Source of the DNA: Charina bottae
Lineage: Eukaryota; Chordata; Lepidosauria; Squamata; Charinaidae
Direction: 5' to 3'
NCBI GenBank assembly: GCA_023362775.1
Contig: JALMGJ010000015.1
Coordinates: 7,455,501 to 7,519,500 of the forward strand
Length of the DNA stretch: 64,000 bases
Shown here: positions 9,711-21,166 of the stretch, one piece after another
Layout: each line of letters opens with the position of its first letter
How positions within the stretch are numbered: the first letter of the stretch is position 1
Position numbers and translations under genes: made by a program
Notes under the pieces: generated by a model
Seen by the model: only the letters and a program-made list of their open reading frames with translations
The model's database searches: none
Told to the model about the DNA's origin: nothing

Positions 9711-12700
9711 TTGTTGTTGTTTATTCGTTCAGTCGCTTCCGACTCTTCGTGACTTCATGGACCAGCCCACGCCAGAGCTTCCTGTCGGCCGTCACCATCC
9801 CCAACTCCCCCATGGTTGAGTCTGTCACCTCCAAAATATCATCCATCCATCTTGCCCTTGGTCGGCCCCTCTTCCTTTTGCCTTCCACTTTCCCTAGCAT
9901 CAGCTTCTTCTCCAGGGTATCCTGTCTTCTCATTATGTGGCCAAAGTACTTCAGTTTTGCCTTTAATATCATTCCCTCAAGTGAGCAGTCTGGCTTGATT
10001 TCCTGGAGTATGGACTGGTGTGATCTTCTTGCAGTCCAAGGCACTCTCAGAATTTTCCTCCAACACCACAGTTCAAAAGCATCTATCTTCCTTCGCTCAG
10101 CCTTCCTTATGGTCCAGCTCTCGCAGTCATAGGTTAGTACAGGGAATACCATTGCTTTAACTATGCGGACCTTTGTTGTCAGTGTGATGTCTCTGCTCTT
10201 AACTATTTTATCAAGATTTGCCATTGCTCTCCTTCCAAGAAGTAGACGTCTTCTGATTTCCTGGCTGCAGTCAGCATCTGCAGTAATCTTTGCACCTAGA
10301 AATACAAAGTCTGTCACTTTTTCTCCCTCTATTTGCCAGTTATCAATCAAGCTGGTTGCCATAATCTGGGTTTTTTTGAGGTTTAACTGCAACCCAGCTT
10401 TTGCACTTTCTTCTTTCACCTTCGTCATAAGGCTCCTCAACTCCTCCTCGCTTTCAGCCATCAAAGTGGTATCATCTGCATATCTAAGATTGTTAATGTT
10501 TCTTCCAGCGATTTTAACTCCAGCCTTGGATTCCTCAAGCCCAGCACGTTGCATGATGTGTTCTGCGTACAGTTGAATAGGTAGGGTGAGAGTATACAGC
10601 CCTGCCGTACTCCTTTCCCAATCTTAAACCAGTCCGTTGTTCCGTGCTCTGTTCTTACCGTTGCTACTTGGTCATTATACAGATTCCTCAGGAGGCAGAC
10701 AAGATGACTTGGTATCCCCATACCACCAAGAACTTGCCACAATTTGTTATGATCCACACAGTCAAAGGCTTTAGAATAGTCAATAAAACAAAAATAGATG
10801 TTTTTCTGAAACTCCCTGGCTTTCTCCATTATCCAACGGATATTGGCAATTTGGTCTCTAGTTCCTCTGCTTTTTCTAAACCCAGCTTGTACATCTGGCA
10901 ATTCTCGCTCCATGAATTGCCGGAGTCTACCTTGCAAGATCTTGAGCATTACCTTACTGGCATGTGAAATAAGTGCCACTGTTCGATAGTTTGAACATTC
11001 TTTAGTGCTTCCCTTTTTTGGTATGGGGATATAAGTTGATTTTTTCCAATCTGATGGCCATTCTTGTGTTTTCCAAATTTGCTGGCATATGGCATGCATC
11101 ACCTTGACAGCATCATCTTGCAAGATTTTAAACAGTTCAGCTGGGATACCGTCGTCTCCTGCTGCCTTGTTATTACCAATGCTTCTTAAGGCCCATTCAA
11201 CCTCACTCTTCAGGATGTCTGGCTCTAACTCACTGACCACACCGTCAAAGCTATCTCCAATATTATTATCCTTCCTATACAGATCTTCCGTATATTCTTG
11301 CCACCTTTTCTTGATCTCTTCTGCTTCTGTTAGGTCTTTACCATCTTTGTTTTTGATCATACCCATTTTTGCCTGGAATTTACCTCCGATGTTTCTAATT
11401 TTCTGGAAGAGGTCTCTTGTCCTTCCTATTCTATTGTCTTCTTCCACTTCCGCACATTGCTTGTTTAAAAATAATTCCTTATCTCTTCTGGCTAGCCTCT
11501 GGAATTTTGCATTTAATTGGGCATATCTCCCCCTATCACTGTTGCCTTTTGCTTTCCTTCTTTCTTGGGCTACTTCCAGTGTCTCAGCAGACAGCCATCT
11601 TGCCTTCTTGGTTTTCTTTTTCTTTGGGACGTTTTTTGTTGCCGCCTCCTGAACAATGTTGTGAACTTCTGTCCATGGTTCTTCCGGGACCCTATCTACT
11701 AAATCTAGTCCCTTAAATCTATTCTTCACCTCCACTGCATATTCCTTAGGAATATTAGTGAGTTCATATCTAACTGATCTGTGGGTCTTCCCTATTCTCT
11801 TTAGTCTGATTCTAAATTTTGCAATAAGAAGTTCGTGATCTGAATTACAGTCAGCCCCAGGTCTTGTTTTTACCGACTGTATAGATGTCCGCCACCTTTG
11901 GCTGCAAAGGATGTAGTCAATCTGATTTCGGTGTTGACCATCTGGTGAAGTCCATGTATAAAGTCGTCTTTTAGGTTGTTGGAAGAGAGTGTTTGTTATG
12001 CACAGTGAGTTGTCTTGGCAAAATTCTATCAGCCTGCTTCATTTTGTTCTCCCAGACCATGCTTGCCTGTAATTCCAGGTGTCGTCTGACTACCCACCTT
12101 AGCATTCCAGTCTCCTGTAATGAAAATAACATCTCTTTTTGGTGTATTATCCAGTAGGTGCTGCAGATCCTCATAGAACTGATCTACTTCTGCTTCTTCA
12201 GCATCTGTGGTTGGGGCATATATTTGGATCACTGTGATGTTAAATGGCTTACCCTGAATTCGAATTGAGATCATTCTATCGTTTTTTGGATTGTACCCAA
12301 GCACTGCTTTAGCCACTTGATTATTAATTATGAAGGCTACTCCATTTCTTCTGTGGTCCTCTTGTCCACAGTAGTAGATCTGGTGGTCATCTGATGTGAA
12401 GTGGCCCATTCCAGTCCATTTCAGTTCACTGACACCTAAAATGTCTATATTTAATCTTGACATCTCACCAATAACCACATCCAATTTGCCCTGGCTCATA
12501 GATCTTACATTCCAGGTTCCTAGGGTGTGTTGATCTTTAGAACATCGGATTCGTCGTTCACCACCAGCACCGTCGGCCGCTAGCCGTCCTTTCGGCTTTG
12601 AGCTAGCTGCGTCATCACATCTGGGGCTAGTTGAACGTATCCTCTGTTCCTCCCCAGTAGCATTTTGACCATCTTCCGACCTGGGAGTCCCATCTTCTGA

Positions 12701-12917
12701 TGGTATACCGACATATCTCTGTTTGTACTGATCCATTTAGTTTTCACGGCAAGAATACTGGGGTGGGTTGCCATTACCTTCCCCAGGGATCGTATTTAGT
12801 CTGACCTCTCTGCCACGACCTTCCCGTCTTGGGTGTCCCTTCACGGTTTAGCTCATGGTTTCATTGAGGTGCTCAAGCTCCAGCACCACGACAAGGTAAC
12901 GATCTCCTTTGCTGGAG
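9711..12917 (-). mobile_element. BovB (RTE-clade) LINE copy 2, full length, mutated
   Basis: A second complete BovB in the same orientation as copy 1, flanked by a perfect 12-bp duplication TGATTATGGATT (9699-9710 and 12918-12929). The site contains the ATG that begins the host L1 ORF2. Its 5' UTR and protein differ clearly from copy 1, so the two belong to different BovB subfamilies and came from independent insertions. Confidence 0.95.
9721..12736 (-). pseudogene. BovB endonuclease/reverse transcriptase with two frameshifts
   Basis: Full-length BovB protein text read in three pieces. The first runs from 12736 (MDQYKQRYVG) through the endonuclease to about 12030. A 7-base deletion relative to copy 1, just after QNEAG, then shifts the frame. 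The second piece continues through SDHELL, the RT palm with FIDYSKAFDCVDH and GVRQGCILSP to about 10570, where a 1-base deletion in the LFNLYAE region shifts it again. The third piece carries RYADDTTLM and the C-terminus to 9721. No other stop was seen along the joined reading, so this is a recently disabled copy. Motif C is the standard YADD. Confidence 0.9.
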
Positions 12918-12922
12918 TGATT

Positions 12923-14340
12923 ATGGATTACAATTGTTTAATGTGGAATATAAATGGAGAAAATGGTCCTCAAAAGAGAAAAAAATTCATCATTTAAAAA
13001 AAAATTAAAACAAGATATAATTTGCCTACAAGAGATGCATATTAGAAAAAAGGACATAAAATATTTGATTTATAAAAATTTTGGGTGAAGAATTTATTTC
13101 AGCAGGAACTAAAAAAAGAAATGGAGTTGTTTTGTATATAAATCCCCAACTAAAACCAGAACTTGTATTGACTAATGACCATGGTAGATTTATTGGGGTG
13201 GAAGTTAATTTGTATGGGACTAAGACTGATATTGGGAATTTATGCTCCAAATGAGGATAAAGTACTGTTCTATAGCAGACTTATGGAGAAATTAATAGGT
13301 TTCCCTTATGAAAATTGGTGTTTGATGGGGGATTGGAATGGAATGATCTCCCCACAACTGGATAGAACTTTTGAGAAAAATATTAAAGTCACTCAAGGCA
13401 AATTACCAAAAGTTTTCTTTGATTTAATGGACAATTTAGGGCTTGTGGACATTTGGAGACAGAAAAATGGCAATTCAAGAGAGTATACTTACTATTCTGA
13501 AAGACATAGATCCTTTTTAAGAATAGATATGATATGGATTTCGAAGAATTTGGCTATTAAGATTTCTAAAGTAGAGTAGCAAAGACTTTTTTGGATCATA
13601 ATCCTGTGAGTTTGGATTATAAAAGGAAATCCAGTTCTTTTACATGGAGACTAAATGAAATGTTATTACAGAAAGAAGAAATAGTGGAGGAGGATTGTAA
13701 AAAACAATTAAAGAATTTTTAAAAAATAATTTAGACAAAGGTACTGATTTAAGAATGTTTTGGGACGCAAGTAAAGCTTTTATCAGAGTTTATTTCATTC
13801 AACATAATAGTAAACTCAAAAAGAAGAGACAAGAGAAAACAAGCTATGTTGGATGAGATAAAGAGAAAAGAAGAATTAAAGAAATTTCTGGAGAAGATAA
13901 GTATTTCTCAACAAATTATGCTTTTACAATGACAGTTATCTATGTTAATAGTAAGGGAAATAAAAATGAACTATGTAAAGGAAAAAAAACTTTGAGTTTG
14001 CAAACAAACCAGGAAAATGGTTGGCATATAAATTACGAAAAGAAAAAGAAAAGAAAATGATATTGAAACTACAAGAGGGAGATACTGTATTAACAGATAG
14101 TGTGGCCATGCAAAAAGCATTTCATCAATATTATTCTAACTTGTATAAAGCAAGTGACATCTCTCTGGAGAAAATAGATGAATACCTAAAGAAACAAAAT
14201 TTACCGAGGATTACAGAGGAACAAAACAGATTATGAATGGACCTATAACAATAAGGGAAGTTTCTGAAGCTATAAAAAAGATTAAACCAGGAAAGGTGCC
14301 TGGACCAGATGGATTATCAGGTTCTTATTATACATTTTGA
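12923..14340 (+). pseudogene. L1 ORF2 fragment: endonuclease and start of RT, broken
   Basis: The frame begins ATGGATTACAATTG and reads MWNINGENGPQKRKK and DIICLQEMHI (endonuclease start). Later frames give LGIYAPNEDK and LMGDWNGMISPQLDRT (endonuclease core), RIDMIWISKNL, then LYKASDISLEKIDEYL and KKIKPGKVPGPDGL (RT start). Several frameshifts and stops break it. The native start codon now lies within the BovB target-site duplication. Not functional. Confidence 0.85.
12930..14340 (+). mobile_element. L1 element, 3' segment (ORF2 endonuclease to early RT)
   Basis: Continuation of the L1 after BovB copy 2. It runs through the endonuclease into the RT domain and stops near 14340, so most of the RT and the 3' UTR are missing. 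Together with 5040-5163 and 8367-9710 it makes one L1 of about 2.9 kb split twice. Confidence 0.8.
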
Positions 14341-14502
14341 GGAAAAAACAAATTATCAAGATTGCTAAACAATTAATTGTCTTTCAGCAATAACAATCTC
14401 AAGAAGTTTGACAACTCTTCTGGACATCTTTGCTGAGCTGCCAGCTAACAGGAAACAAGTGAGCTCCCTGTCCAGTCTTGGCTGATTATGAGTCAGGAGT
14501 TA

Positions 14503-14640
14503 TTAATTCAATGTCACGTAAAAAGGGCATCGCAGGAGGACACGTGAAACTGTTTCTATTTCCCCTAAGGGGCATGGGCAAAATTGTTCTTGGACTGGAA
14601 CATCGAAAAACCTTTCTTCTAAAAAGGAAGAAAATTTGCC
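14503..14640 (-). mobile_element. Possible LINE C-terminal zinc-motif remnant
   Basis: The minus frame reads FCPCPLGEIETVSRVLLRCP, which resembles the Cys-rich C-terminal segment of CR1/R4-type LINE proteins (CPCG-IET-HVLLxCP). Too short to assign to a clade. Confidence 0.4.
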
Positions 14641-14707
14641 TTTCTGTAACTTAAGCCTGTTATTCTGAATCCTGCACTGTTTTGCAATAGAGAATTGAAG
14701 CCTTTGG

Positions 14708-14751
<44 letters not shown>

Positions 14752-15225
14752 CCCTGCAAGTGTTTGGAGAGGGTTATATCTGCTTTCAGTTTTTCTTCTC
14801 AAATCTAAATATGCCCAATTTTATTCCTTCCTTCCTTTTCCATATATTTTATTGTTAAAATATTGAAATACAAAGAAAGTAGGAAAAAAGCAAGATTAAA
14901 AAGACTACTACATTTAAATTTTATAAACACAGTAAAAAAAAAAGAAAATTATTTTTAGTGATACATCCTCCCCTTCCCTTACATTTATATCCCCAACCAA
15001 TAGCCACAGTTTAGATATTTGAACTTTACCTCAAACATGAATAATGGTTATTAGTTGCTGTTTGAGTCCTAATATACCCAATTTTCTTAATCGCTCATTG
15101 TAGGACTTCCTTTTCAATCCCTTGAAAATCCATGAAAACATGGTTTGGCTAACATTGGGAAGATTGAAGGTTGTAGCTTCAGATCTTCCACATTTGTTTC
15201 CTCCATAATTCAAGCAGGTTGTGCT
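14640..15225 (-). mobile_element. CR1-like LINE 3' region, degraded
   Basis: Phrases such as ATCCTGCACTGTTTTGCAA and CCAATTTTCTTAATCGCTC match the reversed 3' region of CR1-like LINEs also seen at 32.5-32.7 kb. A T-rich block with TTCC repeats at 14820-14845 interrupts it. Boundaries are uncertain. Confidence 0.4.
14709..14747. repeat. (GT)n microsatellite
   Basis: About 19 GT dinucleotides in a row. Confidence 0.95.
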
Positions 15226-15640
15226 TCCTGTTAAAAGGATACCTCTGGCCCTGCCTCAGTGTGTGAAGGAATGGAGCAATCCTGTTCCATTTGATGCTAA
15301 AGTGATGTCAAGCTTCACACCAGCACTCAGTAGTAAATCACAACTCTCCAGACACTCTGTCTCTTAGGCAGCACTTAGCTTGGCTGGCCAAAAGACTCTC
15401 AGGCACAACTCCACTAGATTAGAATCTTTGCTGCAGTCTTAAGCCTAACAGTTCATTGCCCACTGCAGTGCAAAGAAGTTGGTGCCTTTGTCTATGTATG
15501 TGCTTACAAGTTTAAAAGTTAGGGCCACCTTTCTGAGTTAACAGATACTTCACTTCTCTCTTGGTGGCCTTGGGAGATGGCTGAGATAGGGGAGAATTGG
15601 GAGATGGCACCTTTTCAGCCTTGAGTCCCACTAGTATGAT

Positions 15641-15751
15641 CCGTGTTTCTCAACCTTGGCCACTTTAAGATGTGTGGTTCTCCATGCTGGCTGGGGAATT
15701 CTGGCAGTTGAAGTCCACACATCTTAAAGTGGCCAAGGTTGAGAACCGCTG
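15641..15751. mobile_element. hAT-type MITE (CAGTGTTTCTCAACC family)
   Basis: A near-palindromic element of 111 bp. The termini read CCGTGTTTCTCAACCTTGG and CCAAGGTTGAGAACCGCTG, and the flanking 8-bp duplication is AGTATGAT/AGTATGAC (7 of 8 match). The same family recurs at 28.3, 28.5, 36.3 and 56.1 kb. Confidence 0.85.
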
Positions 15752-16914
15752 AGTATGACTCTTACTCTCTTGTAGCTCCTTAGTTAACTGAGATTGCCAA
15801 ATTATGACAATAATGTCTTCCTCTCCTCTCCTCTCCTCTCCTTCCTTCCTTCCTTCCTTCCTCCTTTTTTTTCAAAGAAGTTAATAAGCTCTTGTTCATC
15901 AGCTCACAATGTTCAAATATGGCAAAGCTGTCTTTTTAGCACCAGAGAGCTGTTTTCAGATGCCTGCTGTAGCAACGGGCATTGTCTCACTAGCATGTCT
16001 CATTGATTGCAGCTTTTCTCTTTGAGCAATGAGATGCTTCTTCCTTCTGCCTAATTATGCCTTAGTCAATAATTAAGAGCTTTCTCTCCCCTCCCCCCCA
16101 GCTTGGGGGATTTCATCTTGGGAACATCCCTGCCTGTCCCTGGTTGCAAGAGAACCCTTCTCTGAATTAATATTCATGTACAGCCACAATCCTTTCATGC
16201 ATTAGGAGGCTAGGTAAAATATTAGCCGTAATTATACCTTACCAGGATAGTGGCTTATATTGGTCCTAGTTACACAGTGTATCTGATTGCTAGAAGGACA
16301 CAAACAGTTTTTGTTAAAGAAAGAAAGACTGCTTGTGATAGACTGCTTGTGATGACAACATGTTAACATTATTCTAGTTCATATGTTATGGAGATAGAGA
16401 TAGAAATAGAGATAGAGATAGATTGGAAGTGAAGGCAAAGATTTAATTACTCAAAAAGGGTTTCCTGGGGGAAAAATGAAGGTGAGTATCTGTATTTGTG
16501 GTTCAGATCCATAAAAATAAATTGCTTCCTTTGTACCCATAATTTACAAAAAGAGCTTCCCGTGTGTTCCCGTGTTATAACTTCCTTATTGTTTGTGTAG
16601 TGTCACTTTTTATTGTGCTTATAAACAAGATTTGTCCCAGACCTTTAGCAGGAAGTCACATGTAGATGAGGTACTTTTGTGAAGACCTTGAAGCTTTGAT
16701 TCTGTTCTTAACTGAACTGAGCTTAGACTCTTAAGGCTCCAGTCCTTTGTTTCAGAGGGAGGAAAGAAAGATCCAGCCTCAAAAAGATCCCTTTCAGTTG
16801 CTGTAGAAATTCCTCCAGCACTTTCTTCTCCACTGACAGTGATCCAGTGTTAGATGAACCAAGGGGTATTTTTTCTAATCAAGTTTGGGATCAGTTTTAC
16901 TTACTTATTTATTT
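15752..16914. other. Unique intronic DNA with short simple repeats
   Basis: It holds a (TCTCC)n/(TTCC)n run at 15820-15861 and a (GATAGA)n run at about 16385-16425. The segment 15960-16110 is free of recognisable repeats and has balanced homeobox-like motifs (ATTGATTG, TAATTA); a conserved element is possible but cannot be shown here. Confidence 0.4.
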
Positions 16915-17625
16915 GTTGGTTTTATTTAATTTTTTATCCCGCCTTTATTATTTTTATAAATAACTCAAGGCGGCGAATCTGTAGCTTGAATCATGTCAAC
17001 TGGATTTCTATTTTCTCAGTGGAAACGTTTCGCTCCTTATCCAAGGAGCTTCTTCAGTCTGAGCAAAGTTAGTAAGGGAATCCTTAAATATGTTTCTAGG
17101 GTGGCTGTGTGACCTTGCACCTGGGGCTAGGTCATGGTTATTTGAGATGTACACACATACAGCAGCATGGTAATCTTAACGATCCTCCTTTGGATGATAA
17201 AGGGACTTAGAAATAAACATCTCAAATAACCATGACCTAGCCCCAGGTGCAAGGTCACACAGCTACCCTAGAAACATATTTAAGGATTCCCTTACTAACT
17301 TTGCTCAGACTGAAGAAGCTCCTTGGATAAGGAGCGAAACGTTTCCATTGAGAAAATAGAAATCCAGTTGACATGATTCAAGCTACAGACAATTCCACCT
17401 GGATGACTGAGAACCTTCATAGACTCAAGGTGGCGAACATACCTAATACTCCTTCCTCCTCCTATTTTCCCCACAACAGCAACCCTGTGAGGTGAGTTGG
17501 GCTGAGAGAGTGACTGGCCCAAGGTCACCCAGCCGGCTTTCATGCCTAAGGCGGGACTAGAACTCTCAGTCTCCTGCTTTCTAGCCCAGCACCTTAACCA
17601 CTAGACCAAACTGGTTTTAGGAATG
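16915..17625 (-). mobile_element. tRNA-derived SINE, split by a 445-bp insert
   Basis: Read on the minus strand from 17625 it begins AACCAGTTTGGTCTAGTGG, the A-box side of a tRNA-derived head, then has the B-box-like GAGAGTTCTAGTCCCGCC and GGGTGACCTTGGGCCAGTC. It ends in a tail with AATAACTCAAGG and TTTATTA. The tail is split between 17423-17437 and 16915-16977 by the insert at 16978-17422. Related SINE copies lie at 30.3, 42.8 and 54.1 kb. Confidence 0.8.
16978..17422. mobile_element. Insert with 172-bp inverted arms, probably Penelope-related
   Basis: Two nearly identical 172-bp arms (16979-17150 and 17217-17388) lie in inverted orientation around a 66-bp spacer, followed by 34 bp (17389-17422). 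The insert is flanked by a 15-bp duplication, ACTCAAGGCGGCGAA and ACTCAAGGTGGCGAA (one mismatch), inside a SINE tail. Each arm holds ACTGAAGAAGCTCCTT ... AAGGAGCGAAACG, a hairpin followed by GAAAC that resembles a hammerhead core. The LINE-like duplication length and inverted terminal arrangement fit a Penelope-like element; no coding sequence is present. Confidence 0.6.
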
Positions 17626-18700
17626 GCTCAGTCCAGCAGGACCCATAACCATTCCATTACCCCAACATATGCCCAGAACTGGTGAAAATGGGTACTATGC
17701 TTGAAGCTAATATACATACTTTACCTCCCATGGCACCCGGTGAAAATATTTTGTGAAGGGTCTGGGGAGAAGAGTGGAGGAAAATGTCCTTTCTCCCTCC
17801 CTCCCTTTGTAAAGCCTTTTATCCTCTGTGTACCTCCCATCCCCAGTAGGAACACTTTGCTTAGGTTTTTATGTTCTTGGTACCAGTGGCATTTAAGGCT
17901 GGTTGAAACTGAAGAAAACTTCTGTTTCCATGAATTGTATATTCCATTGTGATCATGCATGCGTAAATGTTAGCCTATCCAGACTGAAGGCAATAGAATT
18001 GCCAACTGCTTCCTGTCTTTTCAATGACTTCTGTCTTCTTAACCAAACAAAAGATTCAAACATACTTCAGAAACTTCCAAACGCTCACTGAGATTTTTTA
18101 AAGGCAAATTCCTGTATGGTATTGACTAAAAACGGCTCTTTAGCCAAACGCCCTTTGACTGGAGGGTGGATAGGCAATATCCAAAAACCCAAAGTTCTTC
18201 CTGAGCTTCTGGAATTATTTGTACAGTTGTAGATCCTGGGTTAACATCTTTATCAGCTATATTTCAAATTACAATGCAAGGAAAAGGGTCTCTGTGCTGT
18301 AGAACAGGATTCACATTTCCCCTGTACTTTGCAAGATTTACCACTTGCAAGTAAATTACTACTTTTTATTAACTAGTTCTCCCTGAACCTGACAGAACTA
18401 AAGTTGCTTTTTGTTTGACTAAAAACTATCAGCGTGCCTTCCAAAAGAATAGTGACTATTCTTTATTTGTCATGCGTTGGATATTTTCTTCAGATCATTT
18501 GGAGTAGATCCATTGCCAGTTCAGTAGGAATCGCCTGAGGAAGGATTTTGAGCTCCATCAGGAATTCACCTCACTCTAAAACTAACATATTTACAGATTC
18601 CATGCCCCCCTTCCAGTTGGTGACAGGTGTATTGGAAGGAAATTATACAGCTAATTATTAGTTTTGTGCCAAGATTCAGATTTGAAGGGCAATATTTATT
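17626..18700. other. Unassigned intronic DNA
   Basis: No gene, splice-flanked exon or clear repeat was recognised. Short frames on both strands at 17701-17960 overlap and look random. Confidence 0.35.
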
Positions 18701-18980
18701 TTAATTTTATTTTTATTTATTTAATTTATATGACCGCCCATCTCCCCCAACGGGGAACTCTGGGCGGTTTACAATAAAATCAAGTTTAAAATAAGAATAT
18801 AAAATTACAATTTAATATTGAAGGTTAGTGGAGCCCCGTCATGTTTTTTGACTGTTATGGCTGTTTTTGTCCAGGCTATTATGCTTCGTTGTGATGTTTT
18901 TAATTGTGTATTGGAAGTTGTAAGCCACCCAAAGTCTTTTGGAGTGGGGTAATAGAAATAGAAATAGAAATAGTAATAGG
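18700..18980. mobile_element. Two short L2 3' ends in opposite orientation
   Basis: 18700-18800 holds the reversed L2 terminal stem (GACCGCCCATCTCCCC ... CTCTGGGCGGTTTACAATAA). 18835-18980 holds a forward end (GTAAGCCACCCAAAGTC) with an (AATAGA)n tail. Confidence 0.7.
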
Positions 18981-19822
18981 AGGAAGAATCAACAGCAGCT
19001 GTTGTTCAGAACAATTATGGGCATGCATAAAGCACCTATCAGGGAGACCTTAAAAGAGCTGCACCTTTTATTGGGTTCATATGCCCTCTCCACTGAAGTG
19101 TGATTCTGGGGGGGGGAAAAAACTAGTTTTTGCACCTGTTGGTGTAAGGTATTCCCAACAGGTGCAATGGATACAGCTGTAGATGCTCCGAATGACAACT
19201 TACCTGCAAACCCTGATTGCTGCGCAGGCCTACTACTAATAATTTGCCATGCCATTGCCTGAGATACCTAAATAAATGTGTATGTCTGTTTTCAAATAGT
19301 TTAATACCCAACCTTGAATAAGTATAACAACAATAGTTGTACAGTTAAACATTTATCAGATAGCCAACATTGGAAAATGTAGATGGAGATCATCTACAGC
19401 AGAACATTGTGAATCCATCATCATCTGAGTCAATGTTGACTCCTGGTGAGGTTTTCTTGGCAATGTTTTTCAACAAAGGTTTCCCCATGCTTTCTTCCTA
19501 GGGCTGAAATAAAGTAACTGATGCAAAATCACCAAGCTGGCTTTGTGCCTAAGATGGGACTGGACCTCACAGTCTCTCGCCTTTAACTGCTACACCAAAC
19601 TGGCTCTTGCTCTTGTAATTTAGTAATTGCTAGTTTTACTTGGAAGAAATGTAAATGATATTGATGCTTATACATATTTTTAAAATAATTTAATGTTGGA
19701 TGTTGATTTTGCCATGACTTTGCTTCTAGTCTTACTTGATAACAGAACACTTTAATTAAACAAAACAAAACAAAACTAGAACACTTTTGGCATAGGAAGA
19801 AACAATACTGGAGATTTTAGAA

Positions 19823-20323
19823 CAGAGCTTTCCAAACTTTTCATGTTGGTGACACACGTTTTAGACATGCATCATTTCGCGACACACTCTTACAGCAGGG
19901 CCCAAGGCAAGCACTAGGACCTGCGTGGAATCACAGCAGGTTTGGAGGCAGCCAGGCAGAAGGCAGGCACTAGGACCTGTGCGGAATCCTGGCAGGGCAG
20001 GTTTGGAGGCAGCCAGGCAGAAGGCAGGCACTAGGACCTGCGTGGAATCACAGCAGGTTTGGAGGCAGCCAGGCAGAAGGCAGGCACTAGGACCTGCGTG
20101 GAATCCTGGCAGGGCAGGTTTGGAGGCAGCCAGGCACAAGGCAGGCACTAGGACCTGCGTGGAATCCTGGCAGGGCAGGTTTGGAGGCAGCCAGGCACAA
20201 GGCAGGCACTAGGACCTGCGCGGAATCCTAGCAGGGCTCGGAGGCAGCAGCAGCAGCCATGACACACCCAGACACTGCAGCCGACACACTAACGTGTCCT
20301 GACACACAGTTTGGAAAGCTCTG
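19823..20323. mobile_element. hAT-like MITE with internal minisatellite, six units
   Basis: A 501-bp element with terminal inverted repeats CAGAGCTTTCCAAAC and GTTTGGAAAGCTCTG, flanked by 8-bp duplications TTTTAGAA/TTCTAGAA (7 of 8). Next to each end are short GTGTGTCG/CGACACAC-type inverted motifs. The middle is a tandem array of about six 55-61-bp units keyed by GCACTAGGACCTG. It ends 86 bp upstream of CMC2 coding exon 2. No transposase is present, so it is non-autonomous. Confidence 0.9.
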
Positions 20324-20409
20324 TTCTAGAATATTAGTTTGGACTTTTTTTCTCTTTTCAATAACATCAAAATTACTAAGTAACCTTTTTTTGTTGTTCT
20401 CCCTACCAG

Positions 20410-20481
20410 CATTCTGTCTTGAAATTTTTTGGCCATTGCAATGGTTTTGACAGAGAAATGAGGAAATGCCTAAAGAAAGAG
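20410..20481 (+). CDS. CMC2: CMC2 coding exon 2
   Basis: It encodes 24 residues ([20 protein letters not shown] then LKKE) with the second CX9C pair, Cys37 and Cys47 of the joined protein. The two CX9C helices form the coiled-coil-helix-coiled-coil-helix fold that is oxidised in the mitochondrial intermembrane space. The acceptor is TACCAG|CAT at 20409 and the donor GAG|GTAAGG at 20482, both phase 0, in register with exons 1 and 3. The sequence agrees with the known CMC2 middle exon (NILKFFGYCNDVDRELRKC in mammals, from memory). Confidence 0.93.
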
Positions 20482-21107
20482 GTAAGGCGCTGCAAAAAAG
20501 TGGGGAACAGGGATACTTACAATCTTGTCAACTTACCAAACCTGACATCCAAGTGTATCTACTGGGGCCAAGTGATATCATATGCGTCATGATGTTCTCA
20601 CCCAAATGATGCAAATTGTGCAATCATTTGGCATGACAATGTCATGACACACCTATAATATTGTGGCTTGTACCAGACACCTGAGCTGATGTCCTTCAGA
20701 TCTCTCAGACTTCCAGATTCTAACATTCCCCAATTGGCATCCAGCAGAGATGGGACTCATCTGGGATTTTTTTGAAAATCAGCAAGATGCTTGCATCCCT
20801 ATTTTGAGCCTGAAACTGGTTCCAGGGCTAAAATGGTCTTTGTTTCTTATGAAAGTGGGCCAGTGCAGAGGTCTGAAGACGATTATGCCCCTCTCTCTTG
20901 GTCACTTTTAGTTTATGCAGATGCATTCCCTTAACCATACCTATGAATGGGGATTTGCATCATTCACAGGTGAGTTCCCAGCCTTTCCTTCCTCCCCTCA
21001 CAGTGTTCTTTCCAGGTTGAGAGTTGCTTTGAGTTTCCAAGCTAAACGGCATACCCCAATCCCAAAAGCAGGCCAGGACGAAAGCTAATTTTGATTTAGT
21101 TTCCAAT

Positions 21108-21110
21108 AAA

Positions 21111-21166
<56 letters not shown>
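21108..21166. repeat. (TATC)n microsatellite
   Basis: About 14 TATC units abut the reversed L2 3' end, again a microsatellite seeded at an L2 tail. Confidence 0.95.

Noticed and set aside
17041..17060. Counting the 17-kb inverted arms as proven hammerhead ribozymes
   Set aside because: The core has an extra A before stem II and only two stem I pairs; kept only as hammerhead-like.
19861..20212. Opposed 95-codon ORFs with repeated peptides
   Set aside because: Translations of the MITE minisatellite on both strands; the tandem units lie inside a transposon with readable ends. The same applies at 38055-38398.
19905..20240. Possible CRISPR array (regular repeats)
   Set aside because: Units of about 57 bp are contiguous without unique spacers and lie in a eukaryotic MITE.
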